Below, piece by piece: positions 11,460 through 21,726 of a stretch of DNA of 64,000 bases. The stretch spans positions 5,778,452-5,842,451 of the forward strand of contig CM070721.1 in assembly GCA_036346275.1 (NCBI GenBank), written 5' to 3'. The notes below the pieces were generated by a model. That model had not been told where the DNA came from. It saw nothing but the letters and a program-made list of their open reading frames with translations, and ran no database searches. Source of the DNA: Otatea glauca. Its lineage: Eukaryota > Streptophyta > Magnoliopsida > Poales > Poaceae. The position numbers were made by a program, and so were the translations under genes. The stretch's first letter is position 1. Every line of letters starts with the position of its first letter.

Positions 11460-11600
11460 CTTCTCTATTTTTAACCGTTTTTGAAAGTTTTTAAACCGAA
11501 ATTTTTTAAACTGAAAGTTTTTTAATCGAAACTTTTTATTTGAAAATTTTCAAGCTGAAACTTTCTAATTTGAAAAATTTTCAAGTGAGTTTGCGAAACT
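11460..11600. repeat. Degenerate short tandem repeats (CTGAAA / GTTTTTxAA words)
   Basis: About seven diverged units of 17-22 bp with the pattern GAAA(C/G)TTTTTxA(A/T). They are low complexity and probably have no function beyond being Helitron filler. Confidence 0.5.
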
Positions 11601-12208
11601 TTCGACTCTCTCACGTGTGAGGCAATTCATCGGATTCGTGGTTACGCGCAGCATAAGCACAACTACCGATGGCCGTGCCCACGTGGAAGGTGGCTATGGG
11701 CGACACCACCAATCGATGCACAGTGCGGCTCCTCGTCCTCGGGAAGGTTCCTTCGACCCCTTTACTGGTTCTCCGATCTGTCTACCACCTGATTATGAAA
11801 AGAAGGTGATATATATAGTAAAACGTTATCATCAATTATGATTTTTTTTCATAATTCCCAGGTTTTTTTATGATTTCGGCTAGGAATAGCGGGATAAGCC
11901 TGACAAAGGCTGCCACGGAGCAGAGCATAGTCAGGCGTGGCGATGGAGTCGAGGAGGTGTGTAGACCAGGAGGAGTGTAGATCAAGTACAGTGGAGAAGA
12001 CACGATGCGGGTCGGGCATAGTTCAGCTAGTTACTTCAACTGAGTCGATAACTTGATATAAGCCAACTCAATGTGTTGGATAACATGATTTTTTTTATTC
12101 GTAGCAACACACGGTCATTTTCTTTTATTACTTGACCTTTATGTTTCGTTATCAAATTTGTTTTCCGTAGCAATGCACGGGCACTGAACTAGTATATATA
12201 TAAGCTAT

Positions 12209-12516
12209 TATGGTGTTCACAAAATCGAATTTCGAAATTCAGGTTACGAAAACCGCAAAAATCACTCGAAAACCGTCAAAAGCCGAAGGGTCAATAAATC
12301 AAAAAAATCGCTCGGTTTTTGCGAAAAACCGCTGCCAATTGAATGTTCATCGCAAAACGGTTTTTGACGAAAAACCGAGCACATAAATTTTTTCAAATTT
12401 TTTTCAATTTTTTTTTGAATAGAACGGTTTACTGAACGGTTTTTAATTTCGAACCGCAGCGATACGCACGAAAACCGCAGTTTTCGAGCGGTTTTCGCCG
12501 GTTTTGTGAACCCTTA
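12209..12516. mobile_element. MITE with GGTGTTCACAAAA-type termini
   Basis: The left end GGTGTTCACAAAATCG (12212) is mirrored at the right by CCGGTTTTGTGAACCC (12498-12513). The interior is made of repeated AAAACCG and CGGTTTT words in both orientations, so the whole element can fold on itself. No target duplication could be confirmed. A hAT-type MITE is the likeliest class. Confidence 0.55.
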
Positions 12517-12539
12517 CACTCTCTACCACAGCAAGTTAT

Positions 12540-12780
12540 CTGCACCATAGATCCCTCCTACCTAGCTTGACAGGAGGGAATATCGCGATACCCGAGCTCG
12601 GCAGGAAGGCAGAAAGGAATACTGCCGAGCATAGCAATGCGGTAGGCCTGTCGAGCTCGACGTGCTAGGTAGGTCGGCTCCCGCGGTAGTCGAGCCCCAC
12701 CTGCCAGCAACAAACATTGTTGCCACAGTCTTGACTACCTGCCGAGCTAACAGAGCGTGGCAGGTTACATATGTCACCGA
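12540..12780. repeat. GC-rich inverted-repeat region, possibly a MITE remnant
   Basis: Repeated words GAGCTCG, CTGCCGAGC, CCTACC(T)AGC and TGCCA occur in both orientations, e.g. GATACCCGAGCTCGGCAGG against TGCCGAGC further on. A block at 29640-29830 has a similar look. Termini could not be fixed. Confidence 0.35.
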
Positions 12781-13330
12781 TTATTCTTATAATTTTATTC
12801 AAATAAAAGCTAAATTTTTTTAAAAAAAATATGTGACAAGAGCCGCATAAGCTAAAGGTTCCTCGACACACTACCGCGAAGCATGATGGCTCGTGACTTA
12901 GGCCCTAGCTAGATTACGTGCCTTGACGATGCTCATCAGCGTCAACATCAGGAGCTTAATTTGTTAAGCAAAGGAACACACCGACGCAATCTCTCTCAGA
13001 AACCTAGCTAGCCTGTTGCACCAATTCAGATGAAGATCGATGCACGTAAGCTATCCATACTTTATAATATCATGCGTACCAAAACTCAGTCCTTTACTCG
13101 CGACAAATCGGCTGATTTTGGGCAAGCTCTGAACTTGGTCCATTGAACATAATTTTGCGTGCAATTAAACGAGCGATCCAGACAGTCGAGACCACCGAAC
13201 ACACGCAAGTACAATGAACTCTTTTACGAAGATCCGTCTGTCCTGCCGGACAAGAAAAGCTCTGAAACCACCCGCCATTTTCGAAGGTGAAAACACGTGC
13301 CTCAGTAGTCAAGCACTCAAGCGAGTCGCG
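12781..13330. other. Intergenic, no gene seen
   Basis: No credible reading frame, RNA gene or repeat unit recognised. Confidence 0.4.
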
Positions 13331-13487
13331 AGGGTCGACACCATGCAATGAAATCTCCACGAAATTTCGTGAGATCTCGAATTTCGACGGTGGACAAGAT
13401 ACAAAATACTGGCTAGATAATTTTTTCAAAAAAATTCAAATTGCTCAGTAATTTCAGAAATTTCAGCGAAGATTTCGCCAAATCATA

Positions 13488-14635
13488 CCGAAATCTCGGG
13501 TTGTTTAACCGTATTTTGATTTTTTTTTACCACATTTGGCCAATAACCCTTAAGAAAGTCATCTTCCATGAAAATTTGTTGAAAAAACAAATTTTTGAGA
13601 TGTTTTATAATTTCGGAAGAAACACTATCAATTTTTTTTTATAAAATTGTACAAAGTTTCTAATTCTCTGAAAAATTTATGGTAATATATTTATCAGTGT
13701 ATGATCATACAAAAAAATTTCAAAAGAATTGAACTTTATTTGTTACCTTTAAAAATCAAAAATAGAATAAACATAACTGAGATAGTAATCTTGTCAGAAT
13801 TTTATAAATTTTCTCAAGTCTGATCATGCTACAAAATTTTTATGAGAGCTTGATAACTGCATCAGAACTCTTCTACAAAATTTTCAAAATTTTTAAATGT
13901 TTTTAGTTTGCACAATCAAATCTACGGATGTATTGAACTTCATTTGTTATCTTTCAAAAATAAAAAACACAAGGAATACAAATAGAACAGTACAATTGTA
14001 AGAAGTATGATCATGATTCAAAATTTTTATGAGAGTTTAAACATTGCCTCAAACTCTTCTGTAAAAGTTTCAAAAATTCTAACCCTATTTTGGTTGCTCA
14101 ATTAAATATATCTATTGATCATCACGCTTTTATGAGGACAGTAGCTCTGTCACAATTATTTTAAATTATTTAGACCTGATCATCATATGAAATTTTTATG
14201 GGAATATTAGTGATGCTTTAGGACCATCCACAAACATTTTCAAAAATTTATAATGTGATTTGGAGCATTTTTCATTAGGTTGAAATTTACTAGTCAGCCT
14301 TCAGTAGCACTGTCTTAAGTTTTTAAAATTTCTCAGGCTTGATCATCATCTAAAATTTTTTGGAAATATTATTGATTCGTTAGGACCATCCAAATTTTTT
14401 AAAAATTGTTCTAACGTGGTTTACACCATTTTTCATTCGGACGAAATTTTGTCGGTCGAACTTTTATCAGGACCGTAGCACTTTCAGAATTTTCAAAAAT
14501 TCCTCAAAGTTGATCATAGTCTTAATTTTTTATGAGAATATTAGTAATATGTCAGGACCATCCACTAAAAAATTCAAAAAAAATTAATATAATTTCAATT
14601 ATTTTTCATTCGGTTGAATTTCACCGAGATTTCGG
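13488..14635. repeat. Degenerate ~170-bp tandem array bounded by an inverted 12-mer
   Basis: Five diverged units carry a GATCAT core at 13822, 14009, 14178, 14341 and 14512 (spacing 187, 169, 163 and 171). Each is followed by AAATTTTTATG(A/G)GA and, in the last three, by AGGACCATCCA. CCGAAATCTCGG at 13488-13499 and its complement at 14624-14635 bracket the array. It may be the interior of a larger element or a local satellite. Confidence 0.6.
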
Positions 14636-14759
14636 CATTTCTCGACGAAATTTTGGTAATTTCGGTTCAAAAATTCTGGATTTTGAATTTTGACCAGATT
14701 TTATCCAAAATTTTTTATATTTCAACAAAAATTCGGATTTCATCCACCTTCAAAATAGT

Positions 14760-15016
14760 CAACCGTAAACGAAATTTGAAACACTTATCAAGACCCATTA
14801 CAAGTTTACAACTGGGCTCCATGCGCTGCACCGAATCTTGAGAGCAAAGAAAGAATCGTAAAACGTGCGAAAAGTGTCGATCCGTCCGTGCTCCGCTCGG
14901 CAATTGTTTATGCACGGCCGCTCGCTCGACGCGGAGCACGAGATATTCGCGCCGTGCATTCAGAGCAATAGCCGCATAGGCACAGCTTGGTCCAGGCTCC
15001 ACGCCCTTTGTAAAAT
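14760..15016. other. Intergenic, no gene seen
   Basis: Moderately GC-rich between 14860 and 15005. No supported coding sequence or RNA gene. Confidence 0.35.
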
Positions 15017-15019
15017 TTA

Positions 15020-16153
15020 GGGCATATTCAATAAGACCATATCAATTGATTTTTAATCTGTACGCATTAGTTTTGATCTATATAGAAGAATGAGAAAAGA
15101 GGAGAGAGAAGAGAGCTGACTCTTATTTAATAGCCAGGTTTGCACGGGAGCACAGGTAGATCATTTATGTACAAGAGAGAAAAGATAGTTATTACATAAC
15201 ATCTAAAGACAACCTTTAGAGACAGTTATTGTATAAACTGGCTTTTAGCTTACTATTAGCCGGTAGTTGATTTTACTATTTGTCGAGGATCGGCCATCCT
15301 GACACGTGTCCGTATCCCCCCGGGGGGTTTTAAGCCGTCCTCCTCCGAGCTCGGGGGATTATTCCCAAGCTCGGACAAGGCTATCCCCGAGCTGGTTGCA
15401 GACCCCGGCGACCTCCTCGATCTCGGCACCCCTGGCCCGGACTCCAATGTAAAACAGGTCTCCTCCTCTATAAATATATGACTTCCGTCCCCTGTGTGGG
15501 AATTAAGGCCTCTTGCTCTTGTGAGTTCCTCTGCGCAGGAGCTAAAGGGCTATCTACCCCTGTCAGAACCCCAGCATTGGGACTAGAGTTAACCACTCCC
15601 CAACAGTTCCTGCCGAACCCCCTGCCTGGGGACTAGGACTAACTACCCCCGTCAGCTCGTAGGCGACCTCCCGACGTCAGCATTGAGATCAGCACCGAAG
15701 GCCTATAAAGCGTCAAGACCACTCCGATCACAAAGGGGAAAAAAAGAATAAAACAGAAAGAACACAACAGTAGAAAGATCGCACTAGGCGACACCCCAAG
15801 AAATCGGAGAAGGCGAATACGTCCGCAGTAATACTTGTACACTCGACCGTTCACGAAGCTCCCCTCAGTGATTGCTCCCGAGCGATCCCGAGGTCGAGCT
15901 CCTCCTGTAGCTCTCCCCCGAGGAGCCTTTAGTCCCCTTTCGCCTCGGGCAAGACCGAGTAGGATCACATTACACGACCTAGGGGTTCAAACCAAGATAA
16001 ACTTCGTGTCCCCTTCATTGTCCTTTTCCCTGTACTCTGCGTCTGCCGAGGCTTCCTTCCCGGACGAACGAGGCTCTGGGCCTCGCCCCTCGTACGATCC
16101 TTCCCCCTCTTTGCGGTCGACAGTCCCGATCGTCGACACTATTGTACTTGCCC
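15020..16153. mobile_element. MITE with GGGCA termini and TTA duplication, split by a solo LTR
   Basis: The left end GGGCATATTCAATAAG starts at 15020. The right end, read on the minus strand from 16153, is GGGCAAGTACAATAG. Both are flanked by TTA (15017-15019 and 16154-16156), the target size of Tourist/PIF-Harbinger elements. Removing the solo LTR at 15281-16138 and one CTATT copy leaves an element of about 270 bp. A relative begins at 29305. Confidence 0.65.
15281..16138. mobile_element. Solo LTR, 858 bp, with 5-bp target duplication
   Basis: It begins TGTCGA and ends TCGACA, a perfect 6-bp terminal inverted repeat. The direct repeat CTATT flanks it on both sides (15276-15280 and 16139-16143). 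A TATA-like TATAAATA is at 15469-15476. No internal region is present, so the two LTRs of a former element have recombined. Superfamily cannot be fixed from an LTR alone. Confidence 0.88.
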
Positions 16154-16159
16154 TTAGAG

Positions 16160-16930
16160 CATAGTTGGTTTTAAGTTAGACTAAGCTTTAACTATGGTAT
16201 AGTTTTTTACATAAACGTTTGATTTTTTATTATAATTATGCTTTGCCGTATTTTTTTCACTCCATGTCTTACATGTTACATAATCAGTTTTTTTATAAAA
16301 CTTGTGGCGTTAAATTTTGTTACCGCAAAGTAGGGGCAGAATTGAGGGAGTACCCCAAAAATTAAAGACTTAATGGGAACAGGTATGAATATTGGACGGT
16401 TCCCCTAATGGATTGGTGCCTTATTCATCCAATCAAAGGCTCACTCAGCCCACGAAATCCAATAGAACCAACACTCCGACTATTCGGATCTCCCCAATAC
16501 ATGCCCGATTGCTCTTCCTCATTCCTCCATCCCAAACCCGAGCTTCCCAGGAATTCCCCAATCCGCGTGGGAGCGAGGCATGGGCCACGTGGGCGCAAGC
16601 CACTGGCGTCAGGGGCTACGCGGCCACGAGACGCGGCGCGGCCGTGCGACGCAGACCAGGCACGTGGGCAGCAGCAGCGCAGGCTGAGCAGCAGGTAGGC
16701 CAGGCCGACAGGAATGCACGGCACGGTAGGCGGTGGCAAGCACATCACAACAGGCGGCACAAGGCAGATTGGCAGGTGAAGCAGTGAATGTCAATTTATT
16801 GATTTAGGATTTACGGGATGTGATGATTGAAAATTTGGAAAAAATTAATGTGTTTCTTATTTGTGAATGCACAGCAAGAGCAACAGCAACTGTTATAAAT
16901 TTCCTAGTTCGGCCACCGCCACATGATGAA
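16160..16930. other. Intergenic with a short GC-rich block
   Basis: 16390-16790 is GC-rich and open in several frames on both strands, but none shows a domain, a codon pattern or splice structure that I trust. The rest is AT-rich. No gene called. Confidence 0.35.
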
Positions 16931-16933
16931 CTG

Positions 16934-17832
16934 TTTATTTAAATAATAATATTTTAATCGAAATTTACGAAAATAATTCGTCGAAAAGAAAAATAACAGA
17001 TTTAGACACCTGTCGTCATTTGAAATGGCAGCAGGCTCTCTGCCGCCATTTGAAATGGCTATATACCTCTGTAGCCAATTGAAATAACGACAGAGCCCCC
17101 CTCGCGCAGTCAGTTTCTGAAGAAAATCACAACTTTTTCATATGATCTCGGATAGAGATGAACTTTATATAAAAATTATAGCTTTCGACGAGATCTACAA
17201 CTTTGCTATACAAATATTTTTCATTTGAATCAATTTAGATGGTCAAAAAGAAGATACAAGGTTCAGATCTGAACATTCTACCCAGTTTTTGGCCATCTAA
17301 ATAAATTCAAATGAAAAAAAATATAAAAGTTGTAGATCTCGTCGAGAGCTATAATTTTCATATAAATTTTATCTTCATCCAAGATCGTATGAAAAAGTTA
17401 TGATTTTCTTTAGAAACTGGCCGCAGGAAAATGACGGCAGGACTTCATATGATCTCAGATTAAGATGAACTTTATATGAAAATTATAGCTCTCAACGACA
17501 TCTACAACTTTTATATAATTTTTTTCCATTTGAATACATTTAGATAGCCAAAAACTGAGTAGAAAGTTCAGATCTGATTTTTGGCCATCTAAATGGATTC
17601 AAATGAAAAAAAATTGTATACCAAAGTTGTAGATCTCATCGAGAGCTACAATTTTCATACAAAGTTCATCTCCATCCGACCTCATATGAAAAAGTTATGA
17701 TTTTCTTTAAAAATTGACTGCAGGGTAGAGGTCTCTGTCGCCAATTGAAATGGCGATAGAGAGCTATCTGTTATTTTTCTTTTCGGCGTGTTATTTTTAA
17801 AAATTTGATTAAAATAATATTATTTAAATAAA
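16934..17832. mobile_element. Foldback (long inverted repeat) transposon, ~0.9 kb
   Basis: The left end TTTATTTAAATAATAATATT (16934) is mirrored by the right end up to 17832. The similarity continues inward through GAAAAGAAAAATAACAGA on both arms (left about 16983-17000, right about 17770-17787). The interior holds four alternating copies, in forward, reverse, forward and reverse order, of a unit of about 110 bp containing ATTATAGCT, GAGATCTACAACTTT and CATTTGAAT (near 17175, 17320, 17490 and 17620). Two large hairpins therefore sit side by side inside an outer hairpin. No coding capacity was found. The target duplication was not resolved. Confidence 0.75.
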
Positions 17833-17941
17833 AATATGTGTGCTAAGAGAATACACTCACGTATGTACGCGCAAGCGTATACATTCGTGTCTTCCTTGTC
17901 ATAAAAACTTATACTACACAGTAAATACAATATCGGAATTG

Positions 17942-18163
17942 CTAGCAATCATACGTCTGATTTTTTCGGACGCTTTGCAATATTTTTTTCCTACGCGTGA
18001 AACATTTTTTTCCCACGTGTGAAATATTTTTCCTTCGATAATAGTAAAAATATGAGCGGAGAAAAAAATATTGTACACGTTGAAAAAAAATATTGCACAT
18101 GTTGAAAAAAAATGTTGCGCGAGCGTCCGATGAAATGAACAGTATCGAACGTCCAAACGCTAG
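17942..18163. mobile_element. MITE with CTAGC...GCTAG-type ends
   Basis: The left part CTAGCAATCATACGTCTGAT, then TCGGACGCT, is mirrored by AGCGTCCGA, then ACGTCCAAACGCTAG, at the right. Runs of AAAAATATTG and CAATATTTTT lie between. Length is 222 bp and no reading frame is present. No perfect target duplication seen. Confidence 0.55.
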
Positions 18164-18169
18164 TATTTC

Positions 18170-19780
18170 CCATACAATATAGGTATTATTGTACTCATGC
18201 TTGATCGGTGCGTGTAGGGGCTAGGAGGAGAAGCTAGCAAAGGAGATGGGAGGAAGGAAGCTGAGTGAGGCGCCGTACCGGCATGTCCCTCCGGACAGGG
18301 AGGATCTCCCGGCCGGCCTGCGGCTTATCGCTAGCTTCCGGCCTTGTCGGTGATTTGACGCTCCCTGACGTCATGCATGCTACTGAGAATATTCTGCTAC
18401 TGAAGTTTTTTTTCAAACATATCTCGTGCTAGCTTGTTCATGTACGTACCTCGGAAATTGAGACCCAATGTATTCTCGTTACAGCTGTGATTTTAACGGT
18501 CATACGTGGATAGTTGATAAAAAGTGATGCTTCTGTGAAGGTTAATAAGAAGTATTGAGTCGATTTTGGCATCATAGTAAATACTGTAGCAACAATGTAT
18601 AAGAGCAGTGCTGTGCAATTTAGACCGTTTATTCTCTCGATCGGATGATTCTGATCTACGGGGACTATTTGCGGTCCCTGCAGAGACTGCACATGGTTCC
18701 GTTCTATAGCTCGGCTGCTAGGGTCGCGCACCTTAGTGTGCATCCAAGAAGACAAAAATCATCGGTTATCTAATTCTTTGTATTTTTTTTTGCAAATCTA
18801 GCATCCCACATTTGTATTTGGAAAGCGTGACAGACGCCGCGAGCTTGCTTGACCGCAAGAGTAACGCATGGTCCATCGCGGCAGGGCTCCTTCAACGCTA
18901 CCTAGGCGTGGCGCGCTCCTAGTGCACGACAGCACCTCCTTTCCGCACGTACCATGTGCGCACCACAGCTCTTCCTGCACACCTCGGGCGCGATAGCTCT
19001 CCTGTGCTCCCTGGGCAGGGTAGCTCCTTCCGTGGTCCGTCATCACGTCGCGGCGCGTGTGGCCTTCCGCGCGTCACTAGCGTGGCAGGGAATATACGTC
19101 GTCGCTTCCGTGATGGGGGTGAGGTCTAAATTTATAAATATATGTACGGAGGATTAGATCTGAAAAAATATATATAAAGAGCTAGATAATTATTTCAAAA
19201 TGATGCAGCTCATGATATCAGTGCTATAGTATTGTGTTGTTTGCCGCAGCGTACGTCGCTGCGGTTTAGGTAGGGAAGTGAAACTTTGTCAAACTCCAGC
19301 GCGAGGGTGTGGGTTGTTTCGTTGACCTGTGTTTGTAACTGATAGCTACTCGGTCGTGTGGTAGGTACAACAGTAACACTAGCCACTAACCACTCGCTAG
19401 CTAGCACCAGGGGGCAATATGAACTGACATGGAAATGTACAGGCGTATCGTGTTATGTCGACGCCGCAAGGCGTTAATCGCTCGGCAAATTATGTCTGCG
19501 AAAATATTTAGATTTTCCCCTGCAATGAATAACACCCGTAACTTGTGTTCTCCGTTAGTCCTCAGTCAGAAGCGGAACTAGGCATGTCCAGGTAATCCTA
19601 AAATTTTAAAAAATGTTAGAAAATCGTCTCGTCAATAGACCAAATTTATTGATCAAATTGGTTATGATTTCAGCGGTTTAGAATTTTTAAGACTTTAGAA
19701 CTATTTATATTGTATTTTAGCATATTTCAAATATATGTGTGTTGGATTTATAATGTTACGAAATTATTGTATAAGATTAT
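18170..19780. other. Intergenic, no gene seen
   Basis: Alternating AT-rich and GC-rich stretches (18230-18400, 18830-19100). Short open frames lack any recognisable domain or splice pattern. Confidence 0.35.
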
Positions 19781-19793
19781 AGAGCTATACGTG

Positions 19794-19964
19794 CAGTGGC
19801 GGACCCAACGGGGGGGCTAGGACACACCCTACCCCTGACGAGCAGAAGGGCGGCCGACCAAGGCCAGAGTAGAAGGGCGGTCGGATGAGGGCAAAGGGAG
19901 CGACTGCGCTGTGGACTGCAAGTGGATGAGCACCCCCTAAGATTTGGGTCTTAGTCCGCCACTG
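19794..19964. mobile_element. hAT-type MITE, 171 bp, with perfect 8-bp target duplication
   Basis: The termini are CAGTGGCGGAC and its complement GTCCGCCACTG. The element is flanked by identical TATACGTG copies at 19786-19793 and 19965-19972. An 8-bp duplication and a CAG(T/G)G terminus are diagnostic of hAT elements. A lone CCGCCACTGG at 20008-20017 resembles one terminus. Confidence 0.88.
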
Positions 19965-19974
19965 TATACGTGTA

Positions 19975-20840
19975 AAGTGTGCACATTTATAGAAATTTTT
20001 CTACTTCCGCCACTGGTCTTCAGAACGATTACCGAATGTCCGTACTTTGATATGAATAAAAATAATATTACCTAACATGTTAAGTTATTGTCGCTGGACT
20101 TAGCTCACGTTATGCTCTTGGTTCCCGATCCGTACCGTGCCTCTCCTGTCAAGTTTGGCTTACTTCACACTCTTATTTTCACCACCGTTGTTTACATCGC
20201 ACCACTGTCGTATACCATAAAGAGAGGTCGTTGGGATAATTATTACGATTTTATTAGTTAATTTATATGTTATGTGCCATTTTTTGTTTTTTTTATTAGA
20301 GGTTTTGTCGGGATAGAGGAGGGATTTAAACAGAGCTAGCTGAACGTGGAGAAGACGAAGGACACTATCATTCATCGCCGTACGCGTAAAACGAAACCAT
20401 AGCACATTTGCACTTGGATATATATAACGAGGAGAGAGGTGTGGCAGGGGCAGCTGCTTGGCCGGCGGGCGCGCGTGGCACCAGCGGCCGGCGATAATCC
20501 AGCCTAGCTAGTGAGTCACGCACTCACGCACCGACGTGCGAGTGCGAGCCACGCGGATCCAGGCGGCGTGTGCCGTGGTAGGCTCGCGCGGCGTTGTCAT
20601 TAGCGCGCCGCCTCCGAAACATACCGCTCGCTGCCGTGCGCCCCGCGAGTCCGGGCGCCGCGCGCTGCCTGTAGCTGGGCGTCGTGCTCACGCCGAGCGT
20701 CTCCGGTCCGGTTGATGGATTGCCCACCGACACCGAGCAATGGGCGCCGTGGATATCCGTCAAATGGCCCAAATCCGATTGTTGGCTGTGCACGACACAG
20801 CGTGCGAATTTTCCTATACCTTCTCATTAAAGAAAAAAGA
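19975..20840. other. Intergenic, no gene seen
   Basis: AT-rich to about 20400, then GC-rich (20430-20750) with CpG-dense sequence and no supported coding frame. Confidence 0.35.
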
Positions 20841-20846
20841 GAGAAC

Positions 20847-20855
20847 AAAAAAAAA
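20847..20855 (-). terminator. RNA polymerase III oligo-T terminator of the tRNA gene
   Basis: Nine A residues on the + strand give a T9 run on the minus strand, 9 bases after the tRNA 3' end. This is a strong pol III stop. Confidence 0.85.
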
Positions 20856-20864
20856 CAGGGCGTT

Positions 20865-20937
20865 TGGAGATGCGGGGTATCGATCCCCGTACCTCTCGCA
20901 TGCTAAGCGAGCGCTCTACCATCTGAGCTACATCCCC
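20865..20937 (-). tRNA. tRNA-Ala (anticodon AGC)
   Basis: Read on the minus strand, this is a 73-nt cloverleaf without introns. The acceptor arm GGGGATG pairs with CATCTCC, with one G-U pair and discriminator A. The D arm is GCTC-AGATGGTA-GAGC. The anticodon arm is CTCGC-TTAGCAT-GCGAG with anticodon AGC. The T arm is CGGGG-ATCGATA-CCCCG. The G3-U70 wobble pair, the identity element recognised by alanyl-tRNA synthetase, is present. The internal A and B boxes are intact and a T9 terminator follows. It delivers alanine to GCU/GCC codons in cytosolic translation, after A34 is modified to inosine. It looks functional. Confidence 0.97.
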
Positions 20938-20939
20938 AG

Positions 20940-21720
20940 GCTGTTTAGCTGGGGCGATAGGTATTCTTGTAAAGGTAATAACCATCATAAACGGCAAGGC
21001 GATTGGGTAATTGTAGCATGGTTACTGCCGTCCCATGATTCGTTCGCCGAACAGGTGTGCATCGTGCATGGTGGCCTGCGCCGGCATAGGCTCTCAAGCT
21101 GGCGTCTCGTTGAATATGCCTGGGCTCGCGAAGGCCGGACCGTAGTTTGGGCTGGTCTCATCTCACTCTCGGCCTTCATCCCTGCTCAGCGGGCTCCTGC
21201 GACGTTGGGCCATTTGAAGCCTTCGGCCTTATTTGGGACAGCTTTAGCTTTTGTTTCTTCCATCCAAAAGCCGTAAGCTATCCTAGAGGTTGTTTGGGGG
21301 AGCTGTATTTCAATTTTAGGCTAAAAGCTTCCCCAAACAGCATGGATGCAAAGCAGCTGGGAAGCTAAGCCACAGCAGAAGCACCCTCAAAAGCTGCAGC
21401 TGCTGAGGAGGAGCTTTTCAGCTGTGGCTTCGCTCGAACTCCTCCTAACTCGCTCGCTCCATCTTCCCAACCATTGCCACCCCGTCTCGCGGCCTCTACG
21501 TCACCTCCCCACTCGGATGCCGCTGTACTTCACTATGTTGCTACCTTCCATTTCGGTTAGCCCTCAAAAGCTACAATCTGAAGACGGTTTGTCAAACAAA
21601 CATAATAAGAAAAGCCACGGCGCTAACTACAATTTGCTTCTGACCCAAAGAAACCAAAAGTTTTTCAAATTGACCACGGCTAGCTTCTCACGGCTTCAGT
21701 TGGTTGAGGTGTTGACTTTA
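20940..21720. other. Intergenic with transposon-like fragments
   Basis: Between 21230 and 21420 there are repeated GCTTTTAGC/AAAAGCT(G/T) words and TTTGGGGGAGCTG against CCCCAAACAGC, which read like a MITE remnant. No gene could be supported. Confidence 0.4.
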
Positions 21721-21726
21721 CCATTA

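Larger units (their letters stand above)
9819..12192 (+). mobile_element. Non-autonomous Helitron carrying a gene fragment
   Basis: The left end TCTCTACTACTTATAA (from 9819) is preceded by a host A. The right end ...CACTGAACTAG (to 12192) is followed by a host T. This is the TC...CTAG arrangement inserted between A and T that defines plant Helitrons. Just before the end is CCGTAGCAATGCACGGGCA (12163-12181), a short-stem terminal hairpin characteristic of grass Helitrons. Both flanks are runs of TA, as expected for the preferred target. No Rep/helicase gene is present. Cargo includes three tandem repeats (9877-10127) and an aspartic-protease pseudogene (10378-11195). Confidence 0.75.

Noticed and set aside
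16392..16790. Overlapping GC-rich open frames of 96-131 codons
   Set aside because: Open on both strands, Pro/Arg/Ala-rich, no motif or splice context; expected from base composition.
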